A stretch of DNA of 64,000 nucleotides. Origin: Alkalimonas mucilaginosa. Its GTDB lineage: Bacteria > Pseudomonadota > Gammaproteobacteria > Enterobacterales > Alteromonadaceae. The stretch covers positions 1 to 64,000 of the forward strand of contig NZ_JAUGZK010000011.1 in the NCBI RefSeq assembly GCF_036327005.1, written 5' to 3'. Shown one piece after another: positions 44,129 to 53,681 of the stretch. The position numbers were made by a program, and so were the translations under genes. Every line of letters starts with the position of its first letter. Positions within the stretch are counted from its first letter, which is position 1. The notes beneath the pieces are model-generated. The model did no database searches, was not told the origin of the DNA, and saw nothing but the letters and a program-made list of their open reading frames with translations.

Positions 44129-44461
44129 ATGCGATTACTGACGATAGCTTTTGTTTTACTTTTTGTCGTACTGCAGTACCGGCTGTGGTTTGGTCAGCAC
44201 AGTGTGAGTGATTATCTGCAGCGAAGCCATCAGTTGGAGCAACAACAAGTCGCTAATGAGGAACTGGCCAAGCGCAATCGCTTGCTGCTTGCCGATGTTG
44301 ATGATTTGCGTCAGGGACTGGAAGCCATTGAAGAGCGGGCCCGCAATGAGCTTGGTATGATTCGGGATGATGAAGTGTTTTTCCGCATTGTGTCGGATAA
44401 TGCCCGCCGGACCAGACAATTGCAGGATGTCCATAGCCATCCTCAGCAGGAACGTCGATGA
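44129..44461 (+). CDS. ftsB: cell division protein FtsB
   Basis: A 110-residue bitopic protein: N-terminal membrane helix (LLTIAFVLLFVVLQYRLW) and a periplasmic coiled coil (QLEQQQVANEELAKRNRLLLADVDDL) ending in ARNELGMIRDDEVFFRIV, the family signature. FtsB joins FtsL and FtsQ to activate septal peptidoglycan synthesis. It overlaps ispD by 4 bases, the usual gammaproteobacterial arrangement. Confidence 0.94.
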   Translation: MRLLTIAFVLLFVVLQYRLWFGQHSVSDYLQRSHQLEQQQVANEELAKRNRLLLADVDDLRQGLEAIEERARNELGMIRDDEVFFRIVSDNARRTRQLQDVHSHPQQERR

Positions 44462-45153
44462 CTGGACTGGATCCTTTGCGCCTTGCGGCCGTGGTTCCGG
44501 CTGCAGGTATAGGCAGCAGAATGCAGAGTGAGCTCCCCAAGCAGTATTTGAAGCTGCACGGCCGGACGATTCTGGAGCATAGTGTTGCTGCACTTCGGCA
44601 AGCACAACCCCAATTGCCGCTGGTAATTGCCCTGGCGGAACATGATCGGTACTTTTCCCAAACATCGCTTGTCGGCTGTGGCGGCATCCAAACTGTTCCG
44701 GGTGGAAAAGAGCGGGCTGACTCGGTGTTGGCGGCTTTACAACAGTTGGATGTGGCCAGCTACGACTGGGTACTGGTGCATGATGCTGCCAGGCCCTTAT
44801 TGCATGTAACTGACTTAAAAAAACTAGTGACACAATGCCAGCAAGCCGGCTGTGGTGGTATTTTGGCTGCCCCAGTGCGTGATACCATGAAGCGTGGTGG
44901 CCCCCAAATCGAGCAGACGGTCGACCGCCACCGTCTCTGGCATGCGTTAACTCCACAGTTATTTCCATTGCTACCATTAAAGCAGGCACTAACTGCAGCT
45001 CTAGCTGAAGGGGTTACGATTACCGATGAAGCTTCGGCTATGGAGTGGGCGGGTCATCCTGTGTTGTTGGTGGAGGGGCGGAGCGATAATATCAAAGTGA
45101 CCCGGCCCGAGGATCTGGCTCTGGCAGCATTTTATTTGGAGACGCAACGATGA
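44458..45153 (+). CDS. ispD: 2-C-methyl-D-erythritol 4-phosphate cytidylyltransferase
   Basis: A 231-residue nucleotidyltransferase with PAAGIGSRMQSELPKQYL (CTP-binding loop), HDAARPLL and ITDEASAMEWAG. It makes CDP-methylerythritol in the MEP isoprenoid pathway. It overlaps both ftsB and ispF by 4 bases, so the group is translated as a unit. Confidence 0.96.
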   Translation: MTGLDPLRLAAVVPAAGIGSRMQSELPKQYLKLHGRTILEHSVAALRQAQPQLPLVIALAEHDRYFSQTSLVGCGGIQTVPGGKERADSVLAALQQLDVASYDWVLVHDAARPLLHVTDLKKLVTQCQQAGCGGILAAPVRDTMKRGGPQIEQTVDRHRLWHALTPQLFPLLPLKQALTAALAEGVTITDEASAMEWAGHPVLLVEGRSDNIKVTRPEDLALAAFYLETQR

Positions 45154-45632
45154 GAGCATTTCGTATTGGCCATGGTTTCGACGTACACGCTTTTGGTGGC
45201 GATGGTCCTGTTACCCTGGCGGGTGTTCAAGTAGATTACCCCCAGGGGTTGCTCGCTCACTCCGATGGGGATGTGGTGTTGCATGCTTTGACCGATGCCA
45301 TTCTGGGGGCGTTGGCACTTGGTGATATTGGTCACCACTTTCCCGACACCGATGCAGCCTATGCCAATATCGACAGTCGTTTGCTGTTACGCCAGGTGGT
45401 TGTGACCATGCAACAGCAAGGCTGGCAGTTGGGTAATCTGGATATTACGATTATGGCGCAAGCCCCCAAGATTGCACCTCATATTGCAGCGATGCGTACT
45501 GTGATTGCTGAAGATTTACAGGCTGATCTAAGTCAAATCAATGTGAAAGCGACTACCACAGAGCGCTTGGGCTTTGTCGGGCGAAAAGAAGGCATTGCAG
45601 CAGAAGCTGTGGTGTTGCTGGTGGCTTCTTGA
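45150..45632 (+). CDS. ispF: 2-C-methyl-D-erythritol 2,4-cyclodiphosphate synthase
   Basis: A 160-residue trimeric zinc enzyme with GHGFDVHAFG (metal Asp/His), HSDGDVVLHALTDAILGA and KATTTERLGFVGRKEGIAAEA, all IspF hallmarks. It catalyses cyclodiphosphate formation in the MEP pathway. The length equals the usual 155-160 residues. It overlaps truD by one base. Confidence 0.97.
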   Translation: MRAFRIGHGFDVHAFGGDGPVTLAGVQVDYPQGLLAHSDGDVVLHALTDAILGALALGDIGHHFPDTDAAYANIDSRLLLRQVVVTMQQQGWQLGNLDITIMAQAPKIAPHIAAMRTVIAEDLQADLSQINVKATTTERLGFVGRKEGIAAEAVVLLVAS

Positions 45633-46666
45633 TGACAGCGACAGAGCTGAGTTGGCTGTATGGCCGCCCCCAAGCCGCAGCCTGTATCCGGAGTCAGCCT
45701 GAAGACTTTATCGTGGATGAAGAACTCAATTTCAGTCCCAGCGGTGCGGGTGAGCATCTGTTGCTGCAGATTGAGAAAATTGGCCAGAATACCCAGTTTG
45801 TCGCCCGGCAACTGGCAGAGCGCAGCGGCCTTAAAAATCGTGATATCAGTTTTGCCGGCCGCAAGGACCGACATGCGATTACCCGGCAGTGGTTTTGCCT
45901 GCCCTGGCCAATCAAAGCGGATGTACCTTGGCAGGACTGGCAGGGAGAGGGCTACCGGATTTTGCAGGTGCAGCGTCATCATCGCAAGCTACGGTTGGGG
46001 GCTTTGAAGCGCAATCACTTCCAAATCTGCTTACGTCAGGTAGAGGATATCGCTGCAGTGTTACCGCGCCTGGCGCAGGTGCAACAGGGCGTGCCGAATT
46101 ATTACGGTGAGCAACGTTTTGGCATTGATGGCGGTAACCTGGCCAAAGCAAAAGCGCTGTTTGCCGGTCAGGGTATTGCTGATCGGCAGTTGCGTGGTCT
46201 GGTCTTGTCAGCAGCACGCTCCTTTTTATTTAACCAACAAGTCTCGTCGCGAATTGCCGCCGGTTATTTCAACACCCTGTTACCAGGCGATATCGTGCAG
46301 CTGGATGGCTCTGGCTCCATTTTTCGTGCGGATGAGGAACTGGATGCATTGCAGCAACGTGTAGAGCAAGGCGATCTTCATCCAACCGCAGCACTCTGTG
46401 GTTTGGCTGCAGCCGAAAAATCCCAGCCCAAGCAGGAGGCGGCCCGATTGGAAGCCAGTTGGTTGGCCGGGCATGATAGCCTGGTACAAGGGTTGATTGA
46501 TTTTCGTTTAAAGGCAGAGCGTCGCACTATCCGGCTGGTACCACAACAACTGAGTGCGACGCAACAAGCCGATACAATTTTGCTGAAATTTGCGCTGCCA
46601 ACGGGTTGTTTTGCCACCAGTGTGCTGCGAGAATTGGTGCAGTATAGCGACCTTGGTGCCCAGTAG
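45632..46666 (+). CDS. truD: tRNA pseudouridine(13) synthase
   Basis: A 344-residue pseudouridine synthase with catalytic Asp in FAGRKDRHAITRQWF, NYYGEQRFG and a TRUD insertion domain. It modifies U13 of tRNA-Glu. ATG 45632 overlaps the ispF stop codon (TGATG); a TTG 3 bases upstream is the alternative. Confidence 0.95.
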   Translation: MTATELSWLYGRPQAAACIRSQPEDFIVDEELNFSPSGAGEHLLLQIEKIGQNTQFVARQLAERSGLKNRDISFAGRKDRHAITRQWFCLPWPIKADVPWQDWQGEGYRILQVQRHHRKLRLGALKRNHFQICLRQVEDIAAVLPRLAQVQQGVPNYYGEQRFGIDGGNLAKAKALFAGQGIADRQLRGLVLSAARSFLFNQQVSSRIAAGYFNTLLPGDIVQLDGSGSIFRADEELDALQQRVEQGDLHPTAALCGLAAAEKSQPKQEAARLEASWLAGHDSLVQGLIDFRLKAERRTIRLVPQQLSATQQADTILLKFALPTGCFATSVLRELVQYSDLGAQ

Positions 46667-46683
46667 CAGTATGGAGAATACAA

Positions 46684-47436
46684 ATGCGAATTTTGTTAAG
46701 TAATGATGATGGCGTCTACGCCAAGGGCATACAGGTGTTGCAGCAAGCGTTGTCACAAATTGCTGAGGTCACCACGGTTGGGCCGGATCGCAATTGCAGT
46801 GGCGCCAGCAATTCACTCACTTTACTCAATCCACTCAGGACCCAGCAACTGGATAATGGCTACATTGCTGTCAGTGGTACACCAACGGACTGTGTGCACT
46901 TGGCGATTAGTCAACTGCTGGATTTCACCCCGGATCTGGTAGTGGCAGGCATCAACCATGGTGCTAATATGGGGGATGATGTGATTTACTCTGGCACGGT
47001 TGCAGCGGCAACGGAAGGGCGGCATTTAGGGCTGCCAGCCATAGCGGTCTCTTTGGCTGGTCATGACGACGAGCATTTTGAAACTGCTGCCTATGTGACA
47101 GTACAGGTGATTAAAAAGCTTAAATCGCACCCATTACCAGCCGACCAAATCTTGAACATCAATGTCCCGGCCATTCCGGTAGCGCAATTAAAAGGTTTGC
47201 AAATTACCCGGCTTGGCCGGCGGCATAAAGCAGAAACCATGACCAAAGCACGTGACCCTTGGGGGCGTGATATCTACTGGTATGGCTCTTTGGGGCCCGA
47301 ACTGGATGCGGGCCCAGGCACAGATTTTTATGCTATCGCCAATGGCTATGCTTCTATCACTCCCATTCATGTGGATATGTCCGCCTACAAAAGCATGGAA
47401 CAACTCAGTCAGTGGCTAGAAGGAATTAAGTTGTAA
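46684..47436 (+). CDS. surE: 5'/3'-nucleotidase SurE
   Basis: A 250-residue metal-dependent nucleotidase: LSNDDGVYAKG (Asp8/Asp9 metal ligands) and GINHGANMGDDVIYSGTVAAA (Asn ligand). It dephosphorylates nucleotides and short polyphosphate and is linked to stationary-phase survival. pcm follows directly, with the start codon abutting the stop codon. Confidence 0.96.
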   Translation: MRILLSNDDGVYAKGIQVLQQALSQIAEVTTVGPDRNCSGASNSLTLLNPLRTQQLDNGYIAVSGTPTDCVHLAISQLLDFTPDLVVAGINHGANMGDDVIYSGTVAAATEGRHLGLPAIAVSLAGHDDEHFETAAYVTVQVIKKLKSHPLPADQILNINVPAIPVAQLKGLQITRLGRRHKAETMTKARDPWGRDIYWYGSLGPELDAGPGTDFYAIANGYASITPIHVDMSAYKSMEQLSQWLEGIKL

Positions 47437-48075
47437 ATGGCCGTAGCAACTCAACGCAGCGCCAGTGTGCTGGCACAAAAATTACAAAGTGAAGGCATTC
47501 GTAATCAGCAAGTAATCGCAGCCATTGCCCAAACTCCAAGGCACTTGTTTGTGGAGACCGTATTGGCGCACAAGGCTTATGAAAATACTGCATTACCGAT
47601 AGGTCATGGTCAGACCATTTCTCAGCCCTACATCGTCGGACGCATGACGGAGCTGTTGTTGGCTGGCGCTAAGCATCAGCATGTACTGGAGATTGGAACA
47701 GGTTCAGGGTATCAAACCGCTGTGCTGGCTCAGCTGTTTGAGCGGGTTTACAGCGTAGAGCGTATCAAGAGCTTGCAGTTTCAGGCTAAAAGGCGGCTGC
47801 AGCAGTTGGATTTACACAATGTATCGATGAAGCACGGTGATGGTTGGCAAGGCTGGACCAGCAAAGCACCTTTTGATTGCATTCTGGTAACAGCGGCACC
47901 TAGTGCGGTGCCGCAGGCACTGTTGCAGCAGTTAAGTGATGGCGGGCGACTGGTTATCCCGGTGGGTACTGATGAGCAGGTATTGCGTGTTATTGTGCGG
48001 CAAGGTGATAATTTTGTAGAAGAAAATGTCGAGGCTGTTCGCTTCGTTCCGTTGGTGCCAGGTGAGCTGGCCTGA
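47437..48075 (+). CDS. pcm: protein-L-isoaspartate O-methyltransferase
   Basis: A 212-residue SAM-dependent methyltransferase with HLFVETVLAHKAYENTALPIGHGQTIS, EIGTGSGYQTAVLAQL (SAM-binding motif I) and LVTAAPSAVPQALLQQL. It repairs isoaspartyl residues in aged proteins. The surE-pcm-nlpD-rpoS order is conserved across Gammaproteobacteria, here with one extra gene before nlpD. Confidence 0.96.
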   Translation: MAVATQRSASVLAQKLQSEGIRNQQVIAAIAQTPRHLFVETVLAHKAYENTALPIGHGQTISQPYIVGRMTELLLAGAKHQHVLEIGTGSGYQTAVLAQLFERVYSVERIKSLQFQAKRRLQQLDLHNVSMKHGDGWQGWTSKAPFDCILVTAAPSAVPQALLQQLSDGGRLVIPVGTDEQVLRVIVRQGDNFVEENVEAVRFVPLVPGELA

Positions 48076-48101
48076 TTGATCTTACAGCACAGGGTGTGGT
48101 G

Positions 48102-48989
48102 ATGTCGTATTTGATGGTGTGGTGCAAGGGACTGATGATGGGCGCTGCTGATATTGTGCCCGGTGTTTCTGGGGGAACCCTGGCTTTGTTGCTGGGGATT
48201 TATGAGCGGCTGATTCGGGCGATTCGATCGGTGGATCATCATGCGTTGGGAATGCTATTACGCGGTCGTTTTCTGGCAGCGTGGCAGCATATTGATGGCA
48301 CATTTTTACTCTGTCTGTTCGGCGGTATTTTACTCAGTGTGTTTGTGCTGGCTAATGGAGTCAGTTGGATGTTGCTGCATCAGCCTGTGCTATTGTGGTC
48401 GCTATTTTTTGGCTTGATTCTGGCTGCTTTGCCACCTTTATGCATGCGGTTGCGCTGGGACCGGCTGCGTTTGTTGCTGCTGTTGGCTGGTATTGTGTTG
48501 GCCTTGATCATTGGTCGTTTGCAGCCGGTAGAGCTTGAGCCCGAGCTTTGGATGTTCTTTGTTGCAGGCGCCATTGCGATTTGTGCCATGATTTTACCAG
48601 GCATATCGGGTAGTTTTATTTTGTTGTTGTTAGGCATGTATGCGCCTGTGCTACTGGCTGTGACGGAGTTGCAGTTGTTGCCATTGTTGTTATTTGCCAG
48701 TGGTTGCGCATTGGGCTTGCTTAGCTTTTCCCGCTTGTTATCCTGCTTGCTGGCACGCTACCATGATGCCACACTGGCACTTTTGGTTGGTGTAGTGATA
48801 GGGGCTATGTACCGGGTCTGGCCCTGGCAGTTGGCAGGTGAACCTGTGAGCTGGCAAACCTATCAGCAATCGCATGATTCCTTGCAATTGCTTGGAGCGC
48901 TATTGATGGCGTTACTCGGTATCGCATTAATGCAAGGTATGCTGCGTCTTGAGCGGCAGGTAGCAAGTGAAGATATAAGCAGAACATGA
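48102..48989 (+). CDS. DUF368 (PopT-type) membrane protein
   Basis: A 295-residue polytopic protein beginning GLMMGAADIVPGVSGGTLALLLGIYERL, the DUF368 hallmark, with about eight to ten membrane helices and a second inverted-type motif (IMILPGISGSFILLLLG reading AICAMILPGISGSFIL). DUF368 proteins (PopT) were recently shown to recycle undecaprenyl phosphate across the membrane. ATG 48102 is preferred to the GTGs 6 and 3 bases upstream. Confidence 0.88.
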   Translation: MSYLMVWCKGLMMGAADIVPGVSGGTLALLLGIYERLIRAIRSVDHHALGMLLRGRFLAAWQHIDGTFLLCLFGGILLSVFVLANGVSWMLLHQPVLLWSLFFGLILAALPPLCMRLRWDRLRLLLLLAGIVLALIIGRLQPVELEPELWMFFVAGAIAICAMILPGISGSFILLLLGMYAPVLLAVTELQLLPLLLFASGCALGLLSFSRLLSCLLARYHDATLALLVGVVIGAMYRVWPWQLAGEPVSWQTYQQSHDSLQLLGALLMALLGIALMQGMLRLERQVASEDISRT

Positions 48990-48996
48990 GGTTGCG

Positions 48997-49920
48997 ATGA
49001 GCGCACCTACAGCACCAGTTGGATACAGAGACAGCCTTGGCATGCTGCCAGGTCTCTGCTGGTTGTTGGTGGTGGTGACTTTGCTGCTGCTTTTAAGCGG
49101 TTGCGCCAAGCGCTCTGCTCCAGCTCCGGTCGAGCGTTTGCAGATTAATTCAGCACAGTCATCGCGAGGTGATATTCGCACCGATACGTACCAGGTGGTA
49201 CGCGGTGACACACTCTACTCTATTGCTTTTCGAGCCGGGCAGGATTTCCGGGAGCTGGCCAGGCGCAATCAGATTGAAGCGCCTTACATTATTCAGCCGG
49301 GACAGCAGTTGCGTATGACCGGAAGCGCTCCTGCTGTTCGTCAAAGCAGTCGGCCAGCACAGGCTACCGCAGTTGTGCAGCCAGCGCCAGTAGTAACCAG
49401 GCCAGCACCAGTTGCGCCATCGACACAAAGAGCTCAGACCAATCCAACCCCGCCGGCAAAATCGGTTGCGCCGCGTCAGCAAACGGGTTATGTTCATAAT
49501 ACACCAGCACAAACCCCGAAAAAAACGGAGCAGAATACCCCAACTGGCAACAGATTGCAATGGCAGTGGCCTGTCCGTGGCAGCATACTGGCGCGTTTCT
49601 CGCATCAGGAGCATGGCAGCAAAGGCATTAAGATTGCCGGCAATGAAGGGCAACGCATTAATGCGGCTGCGGCAGGCCAGGTGGTGTATGCCGGCAATGC
49701 ACTGAGAGGCTATGGCAATTTAATCATCATTAAACACAACGATGATTATCTGAGTGCTTATGCCCATAACAGCCGTTTGCTGGTTCGGGAGCAACAACAA
49801 GTGAGTGCTGGGCAACATATTGCCGATATGGGCAGTACTGAAGCTAGTCGAACACAATTGCACTTTGAAATCCGTTTTCGAGGGCAATCGGTTGACCCGC
49901 TGCAATTTCTACCGAAGTAA
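48997..49920 (+). CDS. nlpD: murein hydrolase activator NlpD
   Basis: A 307-residue lipoprotein (lipobox LLSGC after a hydrophobic signal), a LysM domain (YQVVRGDTLYSIAFRAGQ), a Pro/Gln/Ala-rich linker (about 110-180) and a C-terminal LytM/M23 domain. The metal ligands are degenerate, as in E. coli NlpD: HxxxD is replaced in the GSKGIKI segment, so it should activate an amidase (AmiC) rather than cut peptidoglycan itself. rpoS transcription often starts inside nlpD. Confidence 0.94.
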   Translation: MSAPTAPVGYRDSLGMLPGLCWLLVVVTLLLLLSGCAKRSAPAPVERLQINSAQSSRGDIRTDTYQVVRGDTLYSIAFRAGQDFRELARRNQIEAPYIIQPGQQLRMTGSAPAVRQSSRPAQATAVVQPAPVVTRPAPVAPSTQRAQTNPTPPAKSVAPRQQTGYVHNTPAQTPKKTEQNTPTGNRLQWQWPVRGSILARFSHQEHGSKGIKIAGNEGQRINAAAAGQVVYAGNALRGYGNLIIIKHNDDYLSAYAHNSRLLVREQQQVSAGQHIADMGSTEASRTQLHFEIRFRGQSVDPLQFLPK

Positions 49921-50028
49921 TGAAAGGCGACATTATAAAAACAGACGTCCTGAAGGACGCATGGGCGGTCAAAACCAATCATTGGGCTGACTGTACCGCA
50001 AACACCCTATTAGATGTGGGAGAAGGAT

Positions 50029-51024
50029 ATGGGACCTAAGGCAAGACATGAGCGTGATGATAGCAGTGATGATGTGAACGACGATCTGTCCTTGGTGGAG
50101 GATGCGGATGAGCCGGATACCGCTGAACTTACCGAAGAAGATAATGACAGTGATAATGACGATGTATTTGCCAAAGACGACAATTATCGAGCTTTGGATG
50201 CAACACAGATGTATTTGGGAGAGATTGGTTTTTCACCGTTATTAAGCGCTGAAGAAGAAGTCTACTTTTCGCGGCTGGCACTGAAAGGTGATGAGGCCGC
50301 TCGTAAACGCATGATTGAGAGCAATCTGCGGCTGGTGGTGAAAATTGCTCGCCGTTATATCAACCGGGGCCTGGCCTTGCTTGATCTGATTGAAGAAGGC
50401 AACCTTGGCTTAATTCGGGCTGTCGAAAAGTTTGATCCAGAGCGAGGCTTCCGTTTTTCAACCTATGCGACCTGGTGGATCCGTCAAACCATTGAGCGGG
50501 CCATTATGAACCAAACCCGCACCATTCGTTTGCCTATCCATGTAGTCAAAGAGCTCAACATTTACCTTCGTGCCGCCCGTGAGTTATCACAAAAGCTGGA
50601 TCACGAGCCAACGGCAGAAGAAATTGCTATCGCCTTGGATAAGCCGGTAGAAGAAGTCAGCAAGATGCTCAAATTGAATGAGCGCATTACCTCCGTAGAT
50701 GGCCTGGCTGCAGGCTCGTCAGATAAGCAATTGCTTGATGTGATAGCCGATGAAAAAGAGCTGGGGCCTGAAGTGGAGCTGCAGGATCAGGACATCAAAC
50801 AGCATCTGGTGCAATGGCTGGATGAACTGAACCCGAAACAGCGTGAAGTACTGGCCCGTCGCTTTGGTTTGTTGGGGTACGAGCCTTCCACGTTGGAAGA
50901 TGTCGGCCATGAAATTGGCCTGACCCGCGAGCGGGTGCGGCAAATTCAGGTGGAGGCCTTGCGGCGGTTAAAGGAAATCGTTACCCATCAGGGGCTCAAT
51001 ATTGAAACCCTGTTTCAGGATTAA
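50029..51024 (+). CDS. rpoS: RNA polymerase sigma factor RpoS
   Basis: About 331 residues from ATG 50029 (GGAG 6 bases before; ATG 50014 would add five residues). After an acidic N-terminal region come regions 1.2 (YLGEIGFSPLLSAEEEVYFSRLALKGDEAARKRMI), 2 (ARRYINRGLALLDLIEEGNLGLIRAVEKFD; TYATWWIRQTIERAIMNQTRTIRLPIHV), 3 and 4 (helix-turn-helix TLEDVGHEIGLTRERVRQIQVEALRRLK). It is the stationary-phase and general stress sigma factor. Confidence 0.96.
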   Translation: MGPKARHERDDSSDDVNDDLSLVEDADEPDTAELTEEDNDSDNDDVFAKDDNYRALDATQMYLGEIGFSPLLSAEEEVYFSRLALKGDEAARKRMIESNLRLVVKIARRYINRGLALLDLIEEGNLGLIRAVEKFDPERGFRFSTYATWWIRQTIERAIMNQTRTIRLPIHVVKELNIYLRAARELSQKLDHEPTAEEIAIALDKPVEEVSKMLKLNERITSVDGLAAGSSDKQLLDVIADEKELGPEVELQDQDIKQHLVQWLDELNPKQREVLARRFGLLGYEPSTLEDVGHEIGLTRERVRQIQVEALRRLKEIVTHQGLNIETLFQD

Positions 51025-51035
51025 GTTACTGATTT

Positions 51036-51062
51036 AAAAAAAGCGCCGTCGGGCGCTTTTTT
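51036..51062. terminator. bidirectional terminator between rpoS and mutS
   Basis: A7 followed by GCGCC (51043-51047), loop GTCG, GGCGC (51052-51056) and T6. The A- and T-tracts let it act on both strands, ending rpoS (+) and mutS (-). Confidence 0.92.
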
Positions 51063-51072
51063 GTTGGGAGCT

Positions 51073-53649
51073 TTACTCGGCCAACTGCGCCTGTAACTGA
51101 TACAGTACATCCAGCGCCTGGCGGGCGCTGAGATCGTCCGGATTGATGCTGCGTAGTTGCTGCAACACCGGATGCTCCGGGGCCAGTAGATCCAGTTGCG
51201 CTGCGGCTGCCGGCTGTGAGCTGGCTGCTGCCGTTGGCTCGGCCTGCTCCAGTTGCTGTAACTTGCGTCTGGCTTGCTGGATCACCACTTTAGGCACACC
51301 GGCCAGTTGCGCCACCTGCAAGCCAAAGCTTTTGCTGGCGGCTCCTTCCTGTACATGGTGCATAAAGGCAATGGTGTCGCCATGCTCAACCGCATCGAAA
51401 TGCACATTGGCCAGCCCATCCAACTCATCCGCCAGTTGCGTCAGTTCAAAGTAGTGGGTAGCAAACAAGGTCATGGCTTTTAATTGCCGGGCCAGATAGT
51501 CGGCGCAGGCCCAGGCCAGTGATAACCCATCGTAGGTGCTGGTGCCGCGGCCCACTTCATCCATCAGTACCAGGCTGTGTGGGGTGGCGTGGTGTAAAAT
51601 GGTGGCGGTTTCGGTCATTTCCACCATAAAGGTTGAGCGACCGGAGGCCAGATCATCCGACGCGCCAACCCGGGTAAAGATCCGATCGATTGGGCCTATC
51701 ACCGCCCGTTCGGCGGGGACATAGCTGCCAATAGCGGCCATCAGCACGATTAGCGCAGTCTGGCGCATATAGGTGGATTTACCGCCCATGTTGGGGCCTG
51801 TGATCAGCAGCATACGCCGCTTGGGCGACAGTTGCAGTGGGTTGGCAATAAAAGGCTCCTGCATGACCTGCTCAACCACCGGATGGCGTCCTTGCTCAAT
51901 CTGAATACCAGTGGCGGCTTGAAGCTCCGGCTGTTGGTAATTCAGCACATCAGCGCGCTCGGCAAAGGTACTCAAGACATCCAGTTGCGCCAATGCTGTT
52001 GCCAGCTGTTGCAGCTCGGCCAGTTGCGGTAGAACCTGATCAAACAGCGCATCGTACAGCTGCTTTTCCAGCGCCAGCGCTTTGCTTTGGCTGCCTAGAA
52101 CCTTGTCTTCGTATTCTTTCAGCTCCGGGATAATAAAACGCTCGTTATTTTTCAGTGTTTGGCGGCGAATGTAGTCTGCCGGTACTTTATGATCCGAGCC
52201 ACGGCCAATTTCAATGTAATAACCATGCACCCGGTTAAAACCAACCTTGAGTGAACTGATGCCGGTGCGCTCTTTTTCCCGGGCTTCCAGTTGCTGCAGG
52301 TAATCGGTGGCACCGGTCGCCAGTGCCCGCCAATGATCCAGTTCTTCATGATAACCTGAAGCAATGACACCACCATCGCGGATCAGCACAGGTGGCTGCT
52401 CAACAATGGCGCGCTCCAGTAAGGCACAGAGCTCTGGCAGTGGCTCGGCCTGGCTGGCCAGTGTGCTCAGTAAAGGGCTGTGCCAACTGCTGGCCAATGG
52501 GTGCAACTCAGGCAGTTGTTGCAAGGCCTGGCGCAGCCTTGCAAAATCGCGCGGCCGGGCAGAGCGTAAGGCAATACGGGCAATCACCCGCTCGATATCC
52601 CCAATGTGCTTTAGTTGCGGCTGTAGCTCTGGATAGAAGTCTGTCAGCTCCGTCACCGCTTGCAGACGTTCTGTGATGCGCTGCTGCTGGCGGAGTGGTG
52701 CATGGATCCAGCGCTGCAACAAACGCGAGCCCATGGCGGTCTGGGTGTGATCCAGTACATCCAGCAAGGTATGTTCGCGGCCGCCGGCCAGGTTTTGCGT
52801 CAGCTCAAGATTACGCCGGGTGGCGGCATCCAGCACAATGTAGTCATCGCTTTGCTCTTTGGCGATGGCGCGGATATGTGGCAACTGGCTGCGCTGGGTA
52901 TCTTTGACGTACTGCATTAAGCAGCCCGCAGCCATCAGGCCCACCGGGGCATCTTCTACGCCAAAGCTCAGCAAATCCTTGGTGCCAAATTGCTGGCACA
53001 ACAAACGCCGGGCAGTCTCGGCTTCAAACTCCCAGACTGGGCGGCGACGGTTGCTGCAACGCACCGGCAGCAGTTGCTGAGCGGCCAGCTCTTCACTGTA
53101 TAGCAGCTCTGCCGGCTGCAGCCGCTGCAATAAAGCCTGTACATCGCTTTCTGTGCTTAGTTGCTGCAGTAAAAAACGGCCACTGGCCAAATCCAGCCAT
53201 GCCAGGCCAAACTGATCCTTGTGCTGCACCAGGCTGCCCAGCAGGGTATCGCGCCGCTCCTGCAGCAGAGCTTCATCGGTGACCGTACCTGGCGTGACTA
53301 TACGCACGACCTGACGCTCAACCGGGCCTTTGCTGGTCGCCGGATCGCCAATCTGCTCACAAATAGCGACTGACTCACCGAGCTGTACCAGCCGGGCCAG
53401 GTAGGATTCGACCGCATGGTAGGGTACGCCGGCCATCGGGATCGGCTGGCCACCACTTTGGCCGCGCTTGGTCAGCGAGATATCCAGCAAGCGGGCTGCT
53501 TTTTTCGCGTCGTCATAAAACAGTTCGTAAAAATCGCCCATACGGTAGAACAGCAGAATATCCGGATGCTGGGCTTTTAACCCCAGATATTGTTGCATCA
53601 TCGGGGTATGGGTACTGGCAGCTTGCCCCAGGGCTGTGGTGGACGGCAT
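51073..53649 (-). CDS. mutS: DNA mismatch repair protein MutS
   Basis: An 858-residue protein with N-terminal mismatch-binding domain (FYRMGDFYELF, Phe-x-Glu motif), connector, lever and clamp domains, and a C-terminal ATPase with Walker A GPNMGGKST, STFMVEM and DEVGRGTSTYDG. It starts post-replicative mismatch repair with MutL. Length matches the family (about 855). It is divergent from pncC with 32 bases between, so each promoter must reach into the neighbour. Confidence 0.97.
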   Translation of the reverse strand: MPSTTALGQAASTHTPMMQQYLGLKAQHPDILLFYRMGDFYELFYDDAKKAARLLDISLTKRGQSGGQPIPMAGVPYHAVESYLARLVQLGESVAICEQIGDPATSKGPVERQVVRIVTPGTVTDEALLQERRDTLLGSLVQHKDQFGLAWLDLASGRFLLQQLSTESDVQALLQRLQPAELLYSEELAAQQLLPVRCSNRRRPVWEFEAETARRLLCQQFGTKDLLSFGVEDAPVGLMAAGCLMQYVKDTQRSQLPHIRAIAKEQSDDYIVLDAATRRNLELTQNLAGGREHTLLDVLDHTQTAMGSRLLQRWIHAPLRQQQRITERLQAVTELTDFYPELQPQLKHIGDIERVIARIALRSARPRDFARLRQALQQLPELHPLASSWHSPLLSTLASQAEPLPELCALLERAIVEQPPVLIRDGGVIASGYHEELDHWRALATGATDYLQQLEAREKERTGISSLKVGFNRVHGYYIEIGRGSDHKVPADYIRRQTLKNNERFIIPELKEYEDKVLGSQSKALALEKQLYDALFDQVLPQLAELQQLATALAQLDVLSTFAERADVLNYQQPELQAATGIQIEQGRHPVVEQVMQEPFIANPLQLSPKRRMLLITGPNMGGKSTYMRQTALIVLMAAIGSYVPAERAVIGPIDRIFTRVGASDDLASGRSTFMVEMTETATILHHATPHSLVLMDEVGRGTSTYDGLSLAWACADYLARQLKAMTLFATHYFELTQLADELDGLANVHFDAVEHGDTIAFMHHVQEGAASKSFGLQVAQLAGVPKVVIQQARRKLQQLEQAEPTAAASSQPAAAAQLDLLAPEHPVLQQLRSINPDDLSARQALDVLYQLQAQLAE

Positions 53650-53681
53650 AATGGTATCAAATTCCTTGCATATGGATCGCT